Assembly: GCF_003814875.1 (NCBI RefSeq)
Contig: NZ_RKQF01000001.1
Coordinates: 4,774,001-4,838,000, forward strand
Source: Streptomyces sp. Ag109_O5-1
GTDB taxonomy: Bacteria; Actinomycetota; Actinomycetes; Streptomycetales; Streptomycetaceae
Length of the DNA: 64,000 nucleotides
Reading direction: 5' to 3'
Shown here piece by piece: positions 41,007-48,820 of this stretch; within the stretch, counting starts at the first letter, position 1, and every line of letters starts with the position of its first letter. The translations under genes were made by a program, and so were the position numbers. The notes under the pieces are model-generated. The model saw only the letters and a list, made by a program, of their open reading frames with translations. It had not been told where the DNA came from and searched no databases.

Positions 41007-43424
41007 CTAATTGACCGCGTCCACCTCGTCCCCGGTCAGCTCCACGTCGTACACCACCGGCCCCTCCGTCACCGTCACCTGCCGGGCCTTCGAGCCGTAC
41101 GACGAGGACGACACCGCCAGCAGATACGCACCCGGCGCCGGGACCGACACGATGTAGGAGCCGTCCGCCAAGGACGTCACGCGGTCCAGCTGGCGCCCGC
41201 CCTTGGACATCACGGCCACCGACGCGTTCTCCACCGGGTCGCCGTCCGGCGTGCGGACGAAGCCGTGGATCGCCGTCGCCGGGCCGGTGGGCTCGGTCGG
41301 CACCGGGGCCGGCTCCTCCTGCGGCTCCACCGCCAGATGCGGCAGCCGCTTCTCCAGCCAGGCCGGCAGCCACCAGTTGGACGCGCCCAGCAGATGCATC
41401 GCGGCCGGGACCAGCGCCGTACGCAGGATGAACGCGTCCAGCGCGACCGCCGCCGCCAGGCCCACGCCCGCCATCGCCGCGCCCGAGTCACCGCTGAGGA
41501 CGAAGGCCAGGAAGACGCAGACCATGATCAGAGCCGCGGAGTTGATGACGCGGCTGGTCTCCGCGAGGCCGACCCGGACCGCGCGCGCGTTGTCCTTCGT
41601 GTGCACCCACTCCTCGTGCATCCGGCTCACCAGGAACACCTGGTAGTCCATCGAGAGGCCGAAGAGGAGGGAGAGCATGATGACGGGGAGGAACGCGTTG
41701 ATCGGGCCCTCCTTGCCGAGGCCCAGCAGACTCAGGCCCCAGCCCCACTGGAAGACCGCGACGAGGACGCCGAAGGAGGCGGCCGCGGCGATCAGGTTCA
41801 TCAGGGCCGCCGTCAGCGGGACGACCAGGGAGCGGAAGGCGACCAGGAGGAGCAGGAAGCCCAGGCCGATGATCGTCGCGATGAAGAGGGGCAGCCGGTC
41901 GCCCGTGACGGAGGCGAAGTCCTTGGAGACCGCCGTCACGCCGCCTACGTGGGCCTCCACGCCCGCCTTCGGGATCACCTGGTCGCGGAGGGTGTCGATG
42001 AGGTCGTCCGTCTCCTTGGACTGGGGCGAGGTGGTCGGGACCACCTGGATGACCGTGACGCCCTTCGCCGGGGGCAGCTGCGCCACCTGGGCGACGCCCG
42101 GCGTCGACTTCAGGTCCTTGACCAGCGTGGTCGTGTCGCCGCCGACGCTGACCACCTGGAGCGGGCCGTTGAAACCGGGGCCGAAGCCCTCGGCGAGCAG
42201 GTCGTAGGCCTTCCTGGTGGTCGTGGACGCGTCGTCGTTGCCCTGGTCGGTGGCGCCGAGGCGGAGGGAGAGGACGGGGATGGCCAGGACCGCCATGACG
42301 AGGAGTGCCAGTGCGGCGATCCGGCGCGGGCGCTTCTCCACGTTCACCGACCACCGGGCCGCCAGGCCGCTCGCCTTCTCCGGCTCGGGACCCTCGGCAG
42401 CCAGCCTGCGCCGCTGGCGGCGGCTGAGGACGCGCGGGCCGAGGAAGCCGAGCAGGGCGGGGAGGAGAGTGGTGGCCGCCAGGACGCTGAGCACCACCGT
42501 CAGGGACGTGCCGATGACCACGCCGTCCAGGAAGCGCAGCCGTGTGACCAGCATGCCGGCGAGCGCGATGCAGACCGTGCCACCCGCGAACAGCACCGCC
42601 CGGCCCGAAGTGTTGAGGGCGGTGACCGCCGACTCCTCGGGGTCCATGCCGCGCAGGATGCCGCGCCGGTGCCGGGTGACGATGAACAGGGCGTAGTCGA
42701 TGCCGACGCCGAGGCCGATCAGGGAGGCCAGCAGCGGCGCGATGTCGGGGATGTCGGTGGTGTGGCTGAGGAGCTGGGTGGAGAACAGGCCCATGCCGAC
42801 ACCGAAGACGGCGATCGCGATCGGGAGGGTCATCGCGAAGAAGGAGCCGAAGGCCAGGAAGAGGACGACGGCCGCCGCGATGATGCCGACCATCTCGGAG
42901 AGGCCCTGCGGCGGCTCCTGCACGCGCTGGATGGCCTGGCCGCCCAGCTCGACCTGCAGTCCGCCGCGTTCGGCGTGCTGCGCGGTGTCGAGGACCTTCT
43001 GGACGAGGTCCTTGGGTATTTCGTTCGCGCGCTGGGCGAAGGTCAGCTGGGCGTACGCGATCTTGCCGTCCTGGCTGATCTGCGCGGCCCCCCGGGCGCC
43101 TGCGTACGGGCTGGTGACCGCGCCGACGCCCGTCATCTTCGCGATCTCGTCGAGGGCCGGCTGGATACGGCCGCGGACCGCCTGGTCCCGCACCGAGCCG
43201 TCGGTGACCTTCCAGACCACGGTGTCCGTGTCACCGGACGTGTTCGGGAAGGCCTTCATCATCAGGTCGTACGCGGTCTTGGAGTCCGTGTCCGGAAGGG
43301 AGAAGACGTTCGCGTAGTTCGTGCCCGCGGACGAGGCCGAGAAGCCCACGCCGAGGAGTGCCCCCACCCACAGCAACAGGACCACCAGCCGGTGCCGATA
43401 GCACCACCGTGCCAATGCCGTCAC
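41007..43424 (-). CDS. MMPL family transporter with C-terminal carboxypeptidase-regulatory-like domain
   Basis: An 805-residue RND-superfamily transporter. There are 12 predicted helices in two halves, each with a periplasmic loop. Motifs include HRLVVLLLWVGALLGVGFSA, GVGIDYALFIVTRHRRGILR (Asp-Tyr relay), LSLLFGLSMDYQVFLVSRMH in the second half, and ALDAFILRTALVPAAMHLLG. After the last helix, residues about 718-800 make a CarboxypepD_reg-like beta sandwich (AIHGFVRTPDGDPVENASVA, DGSYIVSVPAPGAYLLAVSS), not usual for MMPL proteins. The GTG at 43424 follows CAAGGAG. It is divergent from a two-component system 168 bp away, which probably controls it. Substrates may be lipids or drugs. Confidence 0.93.
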   Translation of the reverse strand: MTALARWCYRHRLVVLLLWVGALLGVGFSASSAGTNYANVFSLPDTDSKTAYDLMMKAFPNTSGDTDTVVWKVTDGSVRDQAVRGRIQPALDEIAKMTGVGAVTSPYAGARGAAQISQDGKIAYAQLTFAQRANEIPKDLVQKVLDTAQHAERGGLQVELGGQAIQRVQEPPQGLSEMVGIIAAAVVLFLAFGSFFAMTLPIAIAVFGVGMGLFSTQLLSHTTDIPDIAPLLASLIGLGVGIDYALFIVTRHRRGILRGMDPEESAVTALNTSGRAVLFAGGTVCIALAGMLVTRLRFLDGVVIGTSLTVVLSVLAATTLLPALLGFLGPRVLSRRQRRRLAAEGPEPEKASGLAARWSVNVEKRPRRIAALALLVMAVLAIPVLSLRLGATDQGNDDASTTTRKAYDLLAEGFGPGFNGPLQVVSVGGDTTTLVKDLKSTPGVAQVAQLPPAKGVTVIQVVPTTSPQSKETDDLIDTLRDQVIPKAGVEAHVGGVTAVSKDFASVTGDRLPLFIATIIGLGFLLLLVAFRSLVVPLTAALMNLIAAAASFGVLVAVFQWGWGLSLLGLGKEGPINAFLPVIMLSLLFGLSMDYQVFLVSRMHEEWVHTKDNARAVRVGLAETSRVINSAALIMVCVFLAFVLSGDSGAAMAGVGLAAAVALDAFILRTALVPAAMHLLGASNWWLPAWLEKRLPHLAVEPQEEPAPVPTEPTGPATAIHGFVRTPDGDPVENASVAVMSKGGRQLDRVTSLADGSYIVSVPAPGAYLLAVSSSSYGSKARQVTVTEGPVVYDVELTGDEVDAVN

Positions 43425-43592
43425 GCTCAACAGCTCCTTGAGATCAGATCCAGTTCGGTCGGTTGGTCCCCCAGGTCCTGGGCAACAGGATTGGTGGCGG
43501 GACGGGCGCCGGGACACGCGGCGCGCATGACTCTCAAGGAACTCCAAAGCTGCGGGCCCCCGGCGGTCCGCGGGGGCGCCGATACTGGGGGC

Positions 43593-44291
43593 ATGACGGC
43601 TCCAGGCAGCACCGTGCTGATCGTGGAGGACGAGCCGAGCATCGCGGACGTCCTCGCCATCGCCCTGCGCTACCACCGGTTCGAGGTGATGACGGCCGGC
43701 ACGGTCCAAGGCGCCCTCGCGCTGGCCGAGCGCACCCGGCCCGACGCGGCCCTGCTGGACGTGATGCTGCCGGACGGCGACGGGCGGGCGCTCGCCCGTG
43801 AACTGCGCGTGCGGCAGCCGGACCTGGCCCTCGTCTTCCTGACCGCGCGGGACGCCCCGGCCGAGATAGTCGGCGCGCTCGGCTACGGCGACGACTACAT
43901 CACCAAGCCCTTCAACATCGACGAGGTCGTCGCCCGTATCGGCGCGGTGCTGCGCCGTACCCGCCCGGCGGACGTCATCCAGCAGCGGCCGCCGCTGCGC
44001 TACGGCGACTTGGAGCTGGACGAGACGACGTACTCGGTGCACCGCGCCGGCCGCACGGTCGAGCTGACCCCGACCGAGTACGCGCTGCTGCGCTTCCTGG
44101 TGCGCAACGGCGGCCGGATCGTGCCCAAGGAGCAACTGCTCAAGCACGTGTGGCAGTACGAGCACGCGCCGTCCGAGTCCACCGTCGTCGAGACCTACAT
44201 CAGCTACCTGCGGCGCAAACTGGACACCCTGGGCGCGCCGGGCACGCCGGTGATCACCACCCGGCGAGGCGTCGGATACGGGCTGGCATGA
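43593..44291 (+). CDS. OmpR/PhoB family response regulator
   Basis: A 232-residue regulator. The receiver domain starts STVLIVEDEPSIADVLAIAL with the acidic pocket in ED; the phospho-Asp is in ALLDVMLPDGDGRALARELR, Thr in LVFLTARDAP and Lys in DDYITKPFNIDEVVARIGAV. The C-terminal winged helix has VELTPTEYALLRFLVRNGGR, VVETYISYLRRKLDTLG and TTRRGVGYGLA. It is coupled to the histidine kinase through an ATGA overlap. It faces the MMPL gene, making that gene the most likely target. Confidence 0.95.
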   Translation: MTAPGSTVLIVEDEPSIADVLAIALRYHRFEVMTAGTVQGALALAERTRPDAALLDVMLPDGDGRALARELRVRQPDLALVFLTARDAPAEIVGALGYGDDYITKPFNIDEVVARIGAVLRRTRPADVIQQRPPLRYGDLELDETTYSVHRAGRTVELTPTEYALLRFLVRNGGRIVPKEQLLKHVWQYEHAPSESTVVETYISYLRRKLDTLGAPGTPVITTRRGVGYGLA

Positions 44292-45721
44292 GCCTCGGGA
44301 AGCGCCGGCACCGGCACGGGGCGCACTCGCTGCGCGGCAAGCTCACCCTGGCCAACGTCGGGCTCCTCGCCGTCGGCATCGTGGTGGCGACCACGGTCAG
44401 CATCATGGGCATGCGGCTGTACCTGCTCAACCAGGTGGACTCCGAGCTGCTCAAGACACGGACGTCACTGGGGGGTTCAGGACTCACCCTGCGGCAGGTC
44501 GACTCGCTGACCGCCCTCGGCGTCGTCCGGGAACGGATCTCCCCCTCGGAGTCCGATCCGACCCCGGACTCGATCTTCACCGTCGTCGACACCAAGGGCG
44601 AACCGCTCAGCGTCTTCGACATGAAACCGACGCAGGCGCAACGCGCGCTCGCGGCCGCCGTCGACGACCCGCGCGCCCTCACCGCCGCCCGCGACCCGCA
44701 CGACATCGACGTGCACGGCGCGGCCTACCGGGTGACGGCGACCCGGCTCGCCGACGGCCCCTACATCCTGCTGGCCACCTCGACCGAACTGCTGCACAAG
44801 GGCATAGCCAAGGCGCTCAAACTGGACTTCGCCGTCGGCTCCCTGCTGCTCGCGCTGCTGTGCTGTCTGACCATGTACAGCGTGCGGCGCCGGCTGCTGC
44901 CGCTGGAGGACATGGTGGAGACGTCGTCGGCGATAGCCGAGGGCGACCTGACCCGGCGGGTGCCGTCGAGCCAGCATCCGACGGAGGAGGTCGAGCAGTT
45001 GCGGCTCGCCCTCAACTCCATGCTGCACCAGGTGGAGACGGCGTACCGGACGCGCGAGCACAGTGCGGCCCAGCTGCGCCGGTTCGTCGCCGACGCGTCG
45101 CACGAGCTGCGGACGCCGCTCGCCGCCATCCGCGGCTATCTCCAGCTCTACGACAAGGGGATGCTGAACGAGCCCGGGGAGCGGCGGCGGGCCTGGGACC
45201 GGATGCACGGGGAGGTGGACCGGATGGGGCGGCTGGTCGACGAGCTGCTGCTGCTGGCTCGGCTCGACCAACGGCCCGAGATCCGGTTCCGGCACGTCGA
45301 TGTGAGCCGGCTGGTGCGGGATGCGGCGGAGGATCTGCGGGTGCAGCAACCGAGTCGGCGGGTCGCCGTTTCCGCCGACGGGGCGGTGCTGGTGCGGGCC
45401 GACGAGTCCGGGCTGCGGCAGGTGCTGGGGAACCTGGTGTCGAACGTCCGTACGCACACGCCGGTCGAGGCCGCTGTGCGGTTGGGGGTGGAGCGGTCGG
45501 ACGGGGTGGTGCGGGTGTGTGTGGCGGACGACGGGCCGGGGTTGGGGGAGGAGGACGCGGGGCGGATCTTCGACCGGTTCTTCCGGGTGGGGAATGCGGA
45601 GGGGAGCGGGCTGGGGATGGCGATCGTGCAGGGGGTGGTGGAGGCACACGGGGGTGAGGTGTGTGTGCGGACGGCGCCCGGGGAGGGACTGGCTGTGACG
45701 GTTACGTTGCGATCGGTCTGA
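44288..45721 (+). CDS. Sensor histidine kinase
   Basis: A 477-residue kinase. Membrane helix 1 (VGLLAVGIVVATTVSIMGMR) and helix 2 (DFAVGSLLLALLCCLTMYSV) bracket an exterior sensor of about 130 residues with IFTVVDTKGEPLSVFDMKPT. A HAMP segment follows (LLPLEDMVETSSAIAEGDLT), then the HisKA box FVADASHELRTPLAAIRGYL and the ATPase domain with LRQVLGNLVSNVRTHTP, ADDGPGLGEEDAGRIFDRFF and GSGLGMAIVQGVVEAHGGEV. All phosphotransfer residues are present. The ATG overlaps the regulator stop (ATGA). The signal is unknown. Confidence 0.95.
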   Translation: MSLGKRRHRHGAHSLRGKLTLANVGLLAVGIVVATTVSIMGMRLYLLNQVDSELLKTRTSLGGSGLTLRQVDSLTALGVVRERISPSESDPTPDSIFTVVDTKGEPLSVFDMKPTQAQRALAAAVDDPRALTAARDPHDIDVHGAAYRVTATRLADGPYILLATSTELLHKGIAKALKLDFAVGSLLLALLCCLTMYSVRRRLLPLEDMVETSSAIAEGDLTRRVPSSQHPTEEVEQLRLALNSMLHQVETAYRTREHSAAQLRRFVADASHELRTPLAAIRGYLQLYDKGMLNEPGERRRAWDRMHGEVDRMGRLVDELLLLARLDQRPEIRFRHVDVSRLVRDAAEDLRVQQPSRRVAVSADGAVLVRADESGLRQVLGNLVSNVRTHTPVEAAVRLGVERSDGVVRVCVADDGPGLGEEDAGRIFDRFFRVGNAEGSGLGMAIVQGVVEAHGGEVCVRTAPGEGLAVTVTLRSV

Positions 45722-45732
45722 GTTCGGCTGAC

Positions 45733-45807
45733 GGCCGGTGGGGGCTGGTCGCACCCACGCGGCGGTAGCCGCATATCGACTACGGCCCCGCGCCCCTTAC
45801 GGGGCGC
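45733..45807. repeat. Dispersed intergenic element with terminal hairpin
   Basis: This stretch runs GGCCGGTGGGGGCTGGTCGC, CCCACGCGGCGGTAGCCGCA, and ends GGCCCCGCGCCCCTTACGGG. It is nearly the same as 60170-60243. The end forms a stem GCGCCCC/GGGGCGC (45790-45807) overlapping the stop of the convergent gene, and so can terminate both transcripts. Confidence 0.8.
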
Positions 45808-46198
45808 TCAGCACCAACGCCCATACTGTCTTGCCGTGGGGTCCCCTGGCCCATACTCCCCACGCCGCCGCGATCGTCTCCACCAGGTGCAGGCCCCGGC
45901 CCGTCTCGTCGTCATCCCTCACGATCCTGGGGCGGGACTCCATCCGCCGCTCGTCCGAGACCTCCACCAGGCACGAGCCGTCCGACAGCGCTGTCACCGC
46001 CACCTCGAACTCCCGCTCCAGCAAAGGGCCGTGGCGTACGACGTTGGTGGCCGGCTCGGAGACGAGCAGCATCGCGTCGCCGGCCGTCGGGGTGTCCGGG
46101 CCATGGCCCCAGGAGGCCAGATGGTCCCGGACCCGGTGCCGGGCCAGGCCCACGGATGCCGGGTGCCTGGGGAGCCGGAAGGCGTTGCGTCTCAGCAC
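45797..46198 (-). CDS. RsbW-like ATP-binding protein (anti-sigma/Ser-Thr kinase type)
   Basis: A 133-residue GHKL-fold protein of the HATPase_c_2 group. The N-box helix is AMLLVSEPATNVVRHGPLL, the G1-like strand is CLVEVSDERRMESRPRIVRD, and the G2-like motif is DDETGRGLHLVETIAAAWGV, ending GKTVWALVLSAP. Streptomyces have dozens of such proteins that bind anti-sigma antagonists or phosphorylate them. The usual SELVTNAV is SEPATNVV here, a minor change. No sigma factor or antagonist gene is adjacent. The GTG at 46198 is the family-like start. The stop lies in the dispersed hairpin. Confidence 0.85.
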   Translation of the reverse strand: MLRRNAFRLPRHPASVGLARHRVRDHLASWGHGPDTPTAGDAMLLVSEPATNVVRHGPLLEREFEVAVTALSDGSCLVEVSDERRMESRPRIVRDDDETGRGLHLVETIAAAWGVWARGPHGKTVWALVLSAP

Positions 46199-46257
46199 GT
46201 CCGCTCCTCACCCCACGCGCACCGCCGTCGCACGGTGCCGCGTCGGGTGTCCGCCGG

Positions 46258-47814
46258 TCAGATCCAGTTCAGACTCCACAGACGGAACACACCCGTGCTG
46301 TCGTTCAGGTACTGGCTGCCGCCCACGTCCTCGCTGCTGACGACGTAGTCCGTGCGCTGCCAGAGCGGGATCAGCGGCACGTCTTCCGCCACGTCGGTCT
46401 GGATGGTGCGGAAGTCCTGGTCGACGCGTCTGCGGTCGGCGTACTGCTGGCTGTCCTGGATGAGGTGGTCGACGGCCTTGTTGCTGTAGCCGGTGCTCAT
46501 CACGGAGTTGCTGCCGACCAGGGAGGCGCCGAAGGTGTCCGGGTCGGGATAGTCGGCGACCCAGCCGACCGCCCAGGCGTCCATCTTGCCCGCGGCCCAC
46601 GACTTCTGGAAGTCGGTCCACTCGTAACCCTTGACGTCGACCTTGAACAGGCCGCCCGCCTCCAGCTGCTGCTTCAGCGCGGCGGCCTCCTCGGCTCCCG
46701 AGCCGTGGCCGATGCCGTAGCCGAAGGTGAACCTGACCGGGGTGCTGACGCCGGCCTCCGCCAGCAGCGTCTTCGCCTTGGCGACGCTCTGCTTGGGGTA
46801 CGTGTCGAAGAAGGACGTGGTGTGGCCGGTGAGGCCGGTCGGGATCAGCGAGTACAGCGGCTCCACCGTCCCGTCGTACACGGTGGCGGCCAGGTCCTCG
46901 CGGTTGACCAGCCAGGCCAGCGCCCGGCGGACGAGGACGTCGTGCAGGGACGACTTCGCACGGGTGTTGAGGTACAGGTTGCGGGTCTCGGAGCTGTCGG
47001 ACTCGGCGACGCGCTGGTCGGGGTCGCTCGGCGAGAGCTTGGACACCATGGCCGGCGGCAGCGTGCGGGTGGCCACGTCGATCTGCTTGGCCTTGTACGC
47101 ACTGCTGAGCTTGGCCGAATCGGCGTAGTAGTCCAGCCGGATGGGGCGGCCGGTGCTGCTGAGGTCGCCCTTGTAGGTGTCGTTGGGCTCCAGGGTCGCC
47201 TGCTTGTTCTTCGTGTACGACGTCAGGGTGTACGGGCCGGTGCCGTCGACCGAGTCATCGGTGCGCAGCCCGTTCGCCGGGTACTTGTCCTTGTCGACGA
47301 TCGAACCGGCGCCGGTGGCCACCTTGAACGGGAACGTCGCGTCGGCCGACGACAGGTGGAATTCGACGGTCCTGCCGGAGGCGGTGACCGAGTCGAGCGT
47401 CGAGAACAGGGAGGCCGGACCGACGGGATCGTTGATCCTCTTGATCCGGTCGAAGGAGTACTTCACGTCCTCGGCGGTCATCGCCCGGCCGCTCGGGAAG
47501 GTGATCCCTTCGCGCAGTACACAGCGGTACGTCAGCAGGCCGGAGTCCGTGAAGTCACAGCTCTCGGCCGCGTCCGGGACCGGCTTGACGCCGTCCGGCT
47601 CGAAGGTGAGCAGTGACTGGAAGACGTTGTTGTACAGCGCCCAGGAACCGGCGTCGTAGGCACCTGCCGGGTCGAGCGAGGTGACGGCGTCGGTGGTGCC
47701 GACGGTGATCGTCTTGTTCTTGTTCTCCTGCGCCGGCAGCAACTGCCAGCCGCCGATCCCCACGACCGCCAGTACGAGAAGCGTCACAAGAATCCGCATG
47801 CGAACAGATCGCAC
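46258..47814 (-). CDS. ABC transporter substrate-binding protein, peptide/nickel (SBP_bac_5) type
   Basis: A 518-residue exported protein. A short N-terminal membrane segment (MRILVTLLVLAVVGIGGWQL) without a lipobox Cys suggests a signal anchor. Family motifs follow: ITVGTTDAVTSLDPAGAYDA, LLTFEPDGVKPVPDAAESCD, YRCVLREGITFPSGRAMTAE, DVKYSFDRIKRI, VDGTGPYTLTSYTKNKQATL and ADYPDPDTFGASLVGSNSVM. It would capture oligopeptides or similar ligands. The permease and ATPase genes that usually accompany it are not next to it, so it may serve a distant transporter. The GTG at 47814 has GGGGAGGG 10 nt upstream; an ATG at 47799 is the alternative. Confidence 0.92.
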   Translation of the reverse strand: MRSVRMRILVTLLVLAVVGIGGWQLLPAQENKNKTITVGTTDAVTSLDPAGAYDAGSWALYNNVFQSLLTFEPDGVKPVPDAAESCDFTDSGLLTYRCVLREGITFPSGRAMTAEDVKYSFDRIKRINDPVGPASLFSTLDSVTASGRTVEFHLSSADATFPFKVATGAGSIVDKDKYPANGLRTDDSVDGTGPYTLTSYTKNKQATLEPNDTYKGDLSSTGRPIRLDYYADSAKLSSAYKAKQIDVATRTLPPAMVSKLSPSDPDQRVAESDSSETRNLYLNTRAKSSLHDVLVRRALAWLVNREDLAATVYDGTVEPLYSLIPTGLTGHTTSFFDTYPKQSVAKAKTLLAEAGVSTPVRFTFGYGIGHGSGAEEAAALKQQLEAGGLFKVDVKGYEWTDFQKSWAAGKMDAWAVGWVADYPDPDTFGASLVGSNSVMSTGYSNKAVDHLIQDSQQYADRRRVDQDFRTIQTDVAEDVPLIPLWQRTDYVVSSEDVGGSQYLNDSTGVFRLWSLNWI

Positions 47815-47991
47815 GGTTGGTAGCCCTCCCCATAAACGTCACTCCCCTAAGTGACGCGGCTCACCTAACCACAGGAGTTTCATGTGAGGGAAGAGTGATC
47901 TGACGAGATGAGGAAGAACTTACCGACCGCTCGTTTCCGCCGGATTTCACAGCTCGTCCACAGGGAATACGGGGCGGTTTCGCCCAGCCGG

Positions 47992-48473
47992 TCAGGCTCG
48001 CCTCGACGCGAGTTCGATGACCGTGATGTCCGACGGGGCGCCCACCCGGGTGGGCGGGCCCCAGGCTCCGGCGCCCCGGGAGACGTACAGCTGGGTGTCG
48101 CCATAGCGGTCCAGTCCAGCGACCGTCGGGTTGGCCGCCGCCGCGATGAAGTTGCCGGGCCAGAGCCGGCCGCCGTGGGTGTGGCCGGAGAGCTGGAGGT
48201 CGACGTGGTGGCGGACGGCCTCGTGGATCTGGACGGGCTGGTGGGCGAGGAGCACGCAGGCGCGGGCCGGGTCGCGGCCGGACGGCGCGCGGTCGAAGTC
48301 AGGGCCCTGGCCCGTGCTCTCACCGGCGATGTCGTTCACTCCGGCGAGGTCGAAGTAGCGGTCGCGGCTGCGCCGCCGACGACTCGGGAGACGAAGAGGC
48401 GGCGGGACGGGGTCGGGTACCAGCACAGGCCCGTCACCACGGCCAGGGCGAGGAGCCCGAAGGCGACGATCAC
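47992..48473 (-). pseudogene. Metallophosphoesterase pseudogene with internal deletions
   Basis: The region first encodes a start (GTG 48473), then IVAFGLLALAVVTGLCWY, then SRRLFVSRVVGGAAATAT, as at the beginning of YkuE-type membrane phosphoesterases. It then shifts frame near 48355 and continues YFDLAGVNDIAGE, VLLAHQPVQIHEAV, LQLSGHTHGGRLWPGN and VSRGAGAWGPPTRVGAPSDI to a normal stop at 47992. The parts with DxH, GDxxD and GNHE metal-binding motifs are missing; only the final GHTHGG motif remains. The protein cannot be active. Deletions, with one frame change at the junction, explain the structure best. Confidence 0.8.
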
Positions 48474-48489
48474 CCTGTGCTGCCTCTTT

Positions 48490-48729
48490 CTATGACGTGC
48501 GGCGCAGTGCGCGTACTCCGCGCAACCCGATGCCCCCGATGACCGTCCCCAATACGAAGGACACGACGGCCAGCGTCAGGTGGACCCAGAAGTACGCCGT
48601 GGGATGACCGTTGTCGAAGGCGAGTCCGCTGCCGTCCTTGACGAGGTTTTTGACGAAAGTGATCCAGATGAACCAAGACCACACCCCGAACGCGAGCAGG
48701 AACCAGGACACCGGGCGGCTGAGCTTCAT
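48490..48729 (-). CDS. SCO4848 family small membrane protein
   Basis: A 79-residue protein with two predicted helices, LSRPVSWFLLAFGVWSWFIW and FWVHLTLAVVSFVLGTVIGG, and a basic C-terminus RGVRALRRTS. The loop TFVKNLVKDGSGLAFDNGHP is Gly/Asp-rich. The whole matches what I know as the SCO4848 family, which is widespread in Streptomyces next to the D-Ala-D-Ala carboxypeptidase gene, as here, in divergent orientation. Function is unknown. The start ATG at 48729 shares a CATG with a possible upstream start of that gene on the other strand. Confidence 0.9.
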   Translation of the reverse strand: MKLSRPVSWFLLAFGVWSWFIWITFVKNLVKDGSGLAFDNGHPTAYFWVHLTLAVVSFVLGTVIGGIGLRGVRALRRTS

Positions 48730-48820
48730 GGGTTCAGTATCGCCGTCGGCTGTCCGGTTCCGATTCCGGGGTGGGGTGGGTGGTGGGACTTCGCCCTCTG
48801 TGCCGGGTACGTTCTCGTCC

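Noticed and set aside
40971..43592. Long plus-strand frame leading into the response regulator
   Set aside because: It is antisense to the MMPL transporter; the regulator begins at 43593 with its own receiver-domain start.
48360..48473. A separate small gene covering only the N-terminal helix of the metallophosphoesterase
   Set aside because: The SRRLFVSRVVGG segment and downstream order match one ancestral gene, so it was merged into the pseudogene.
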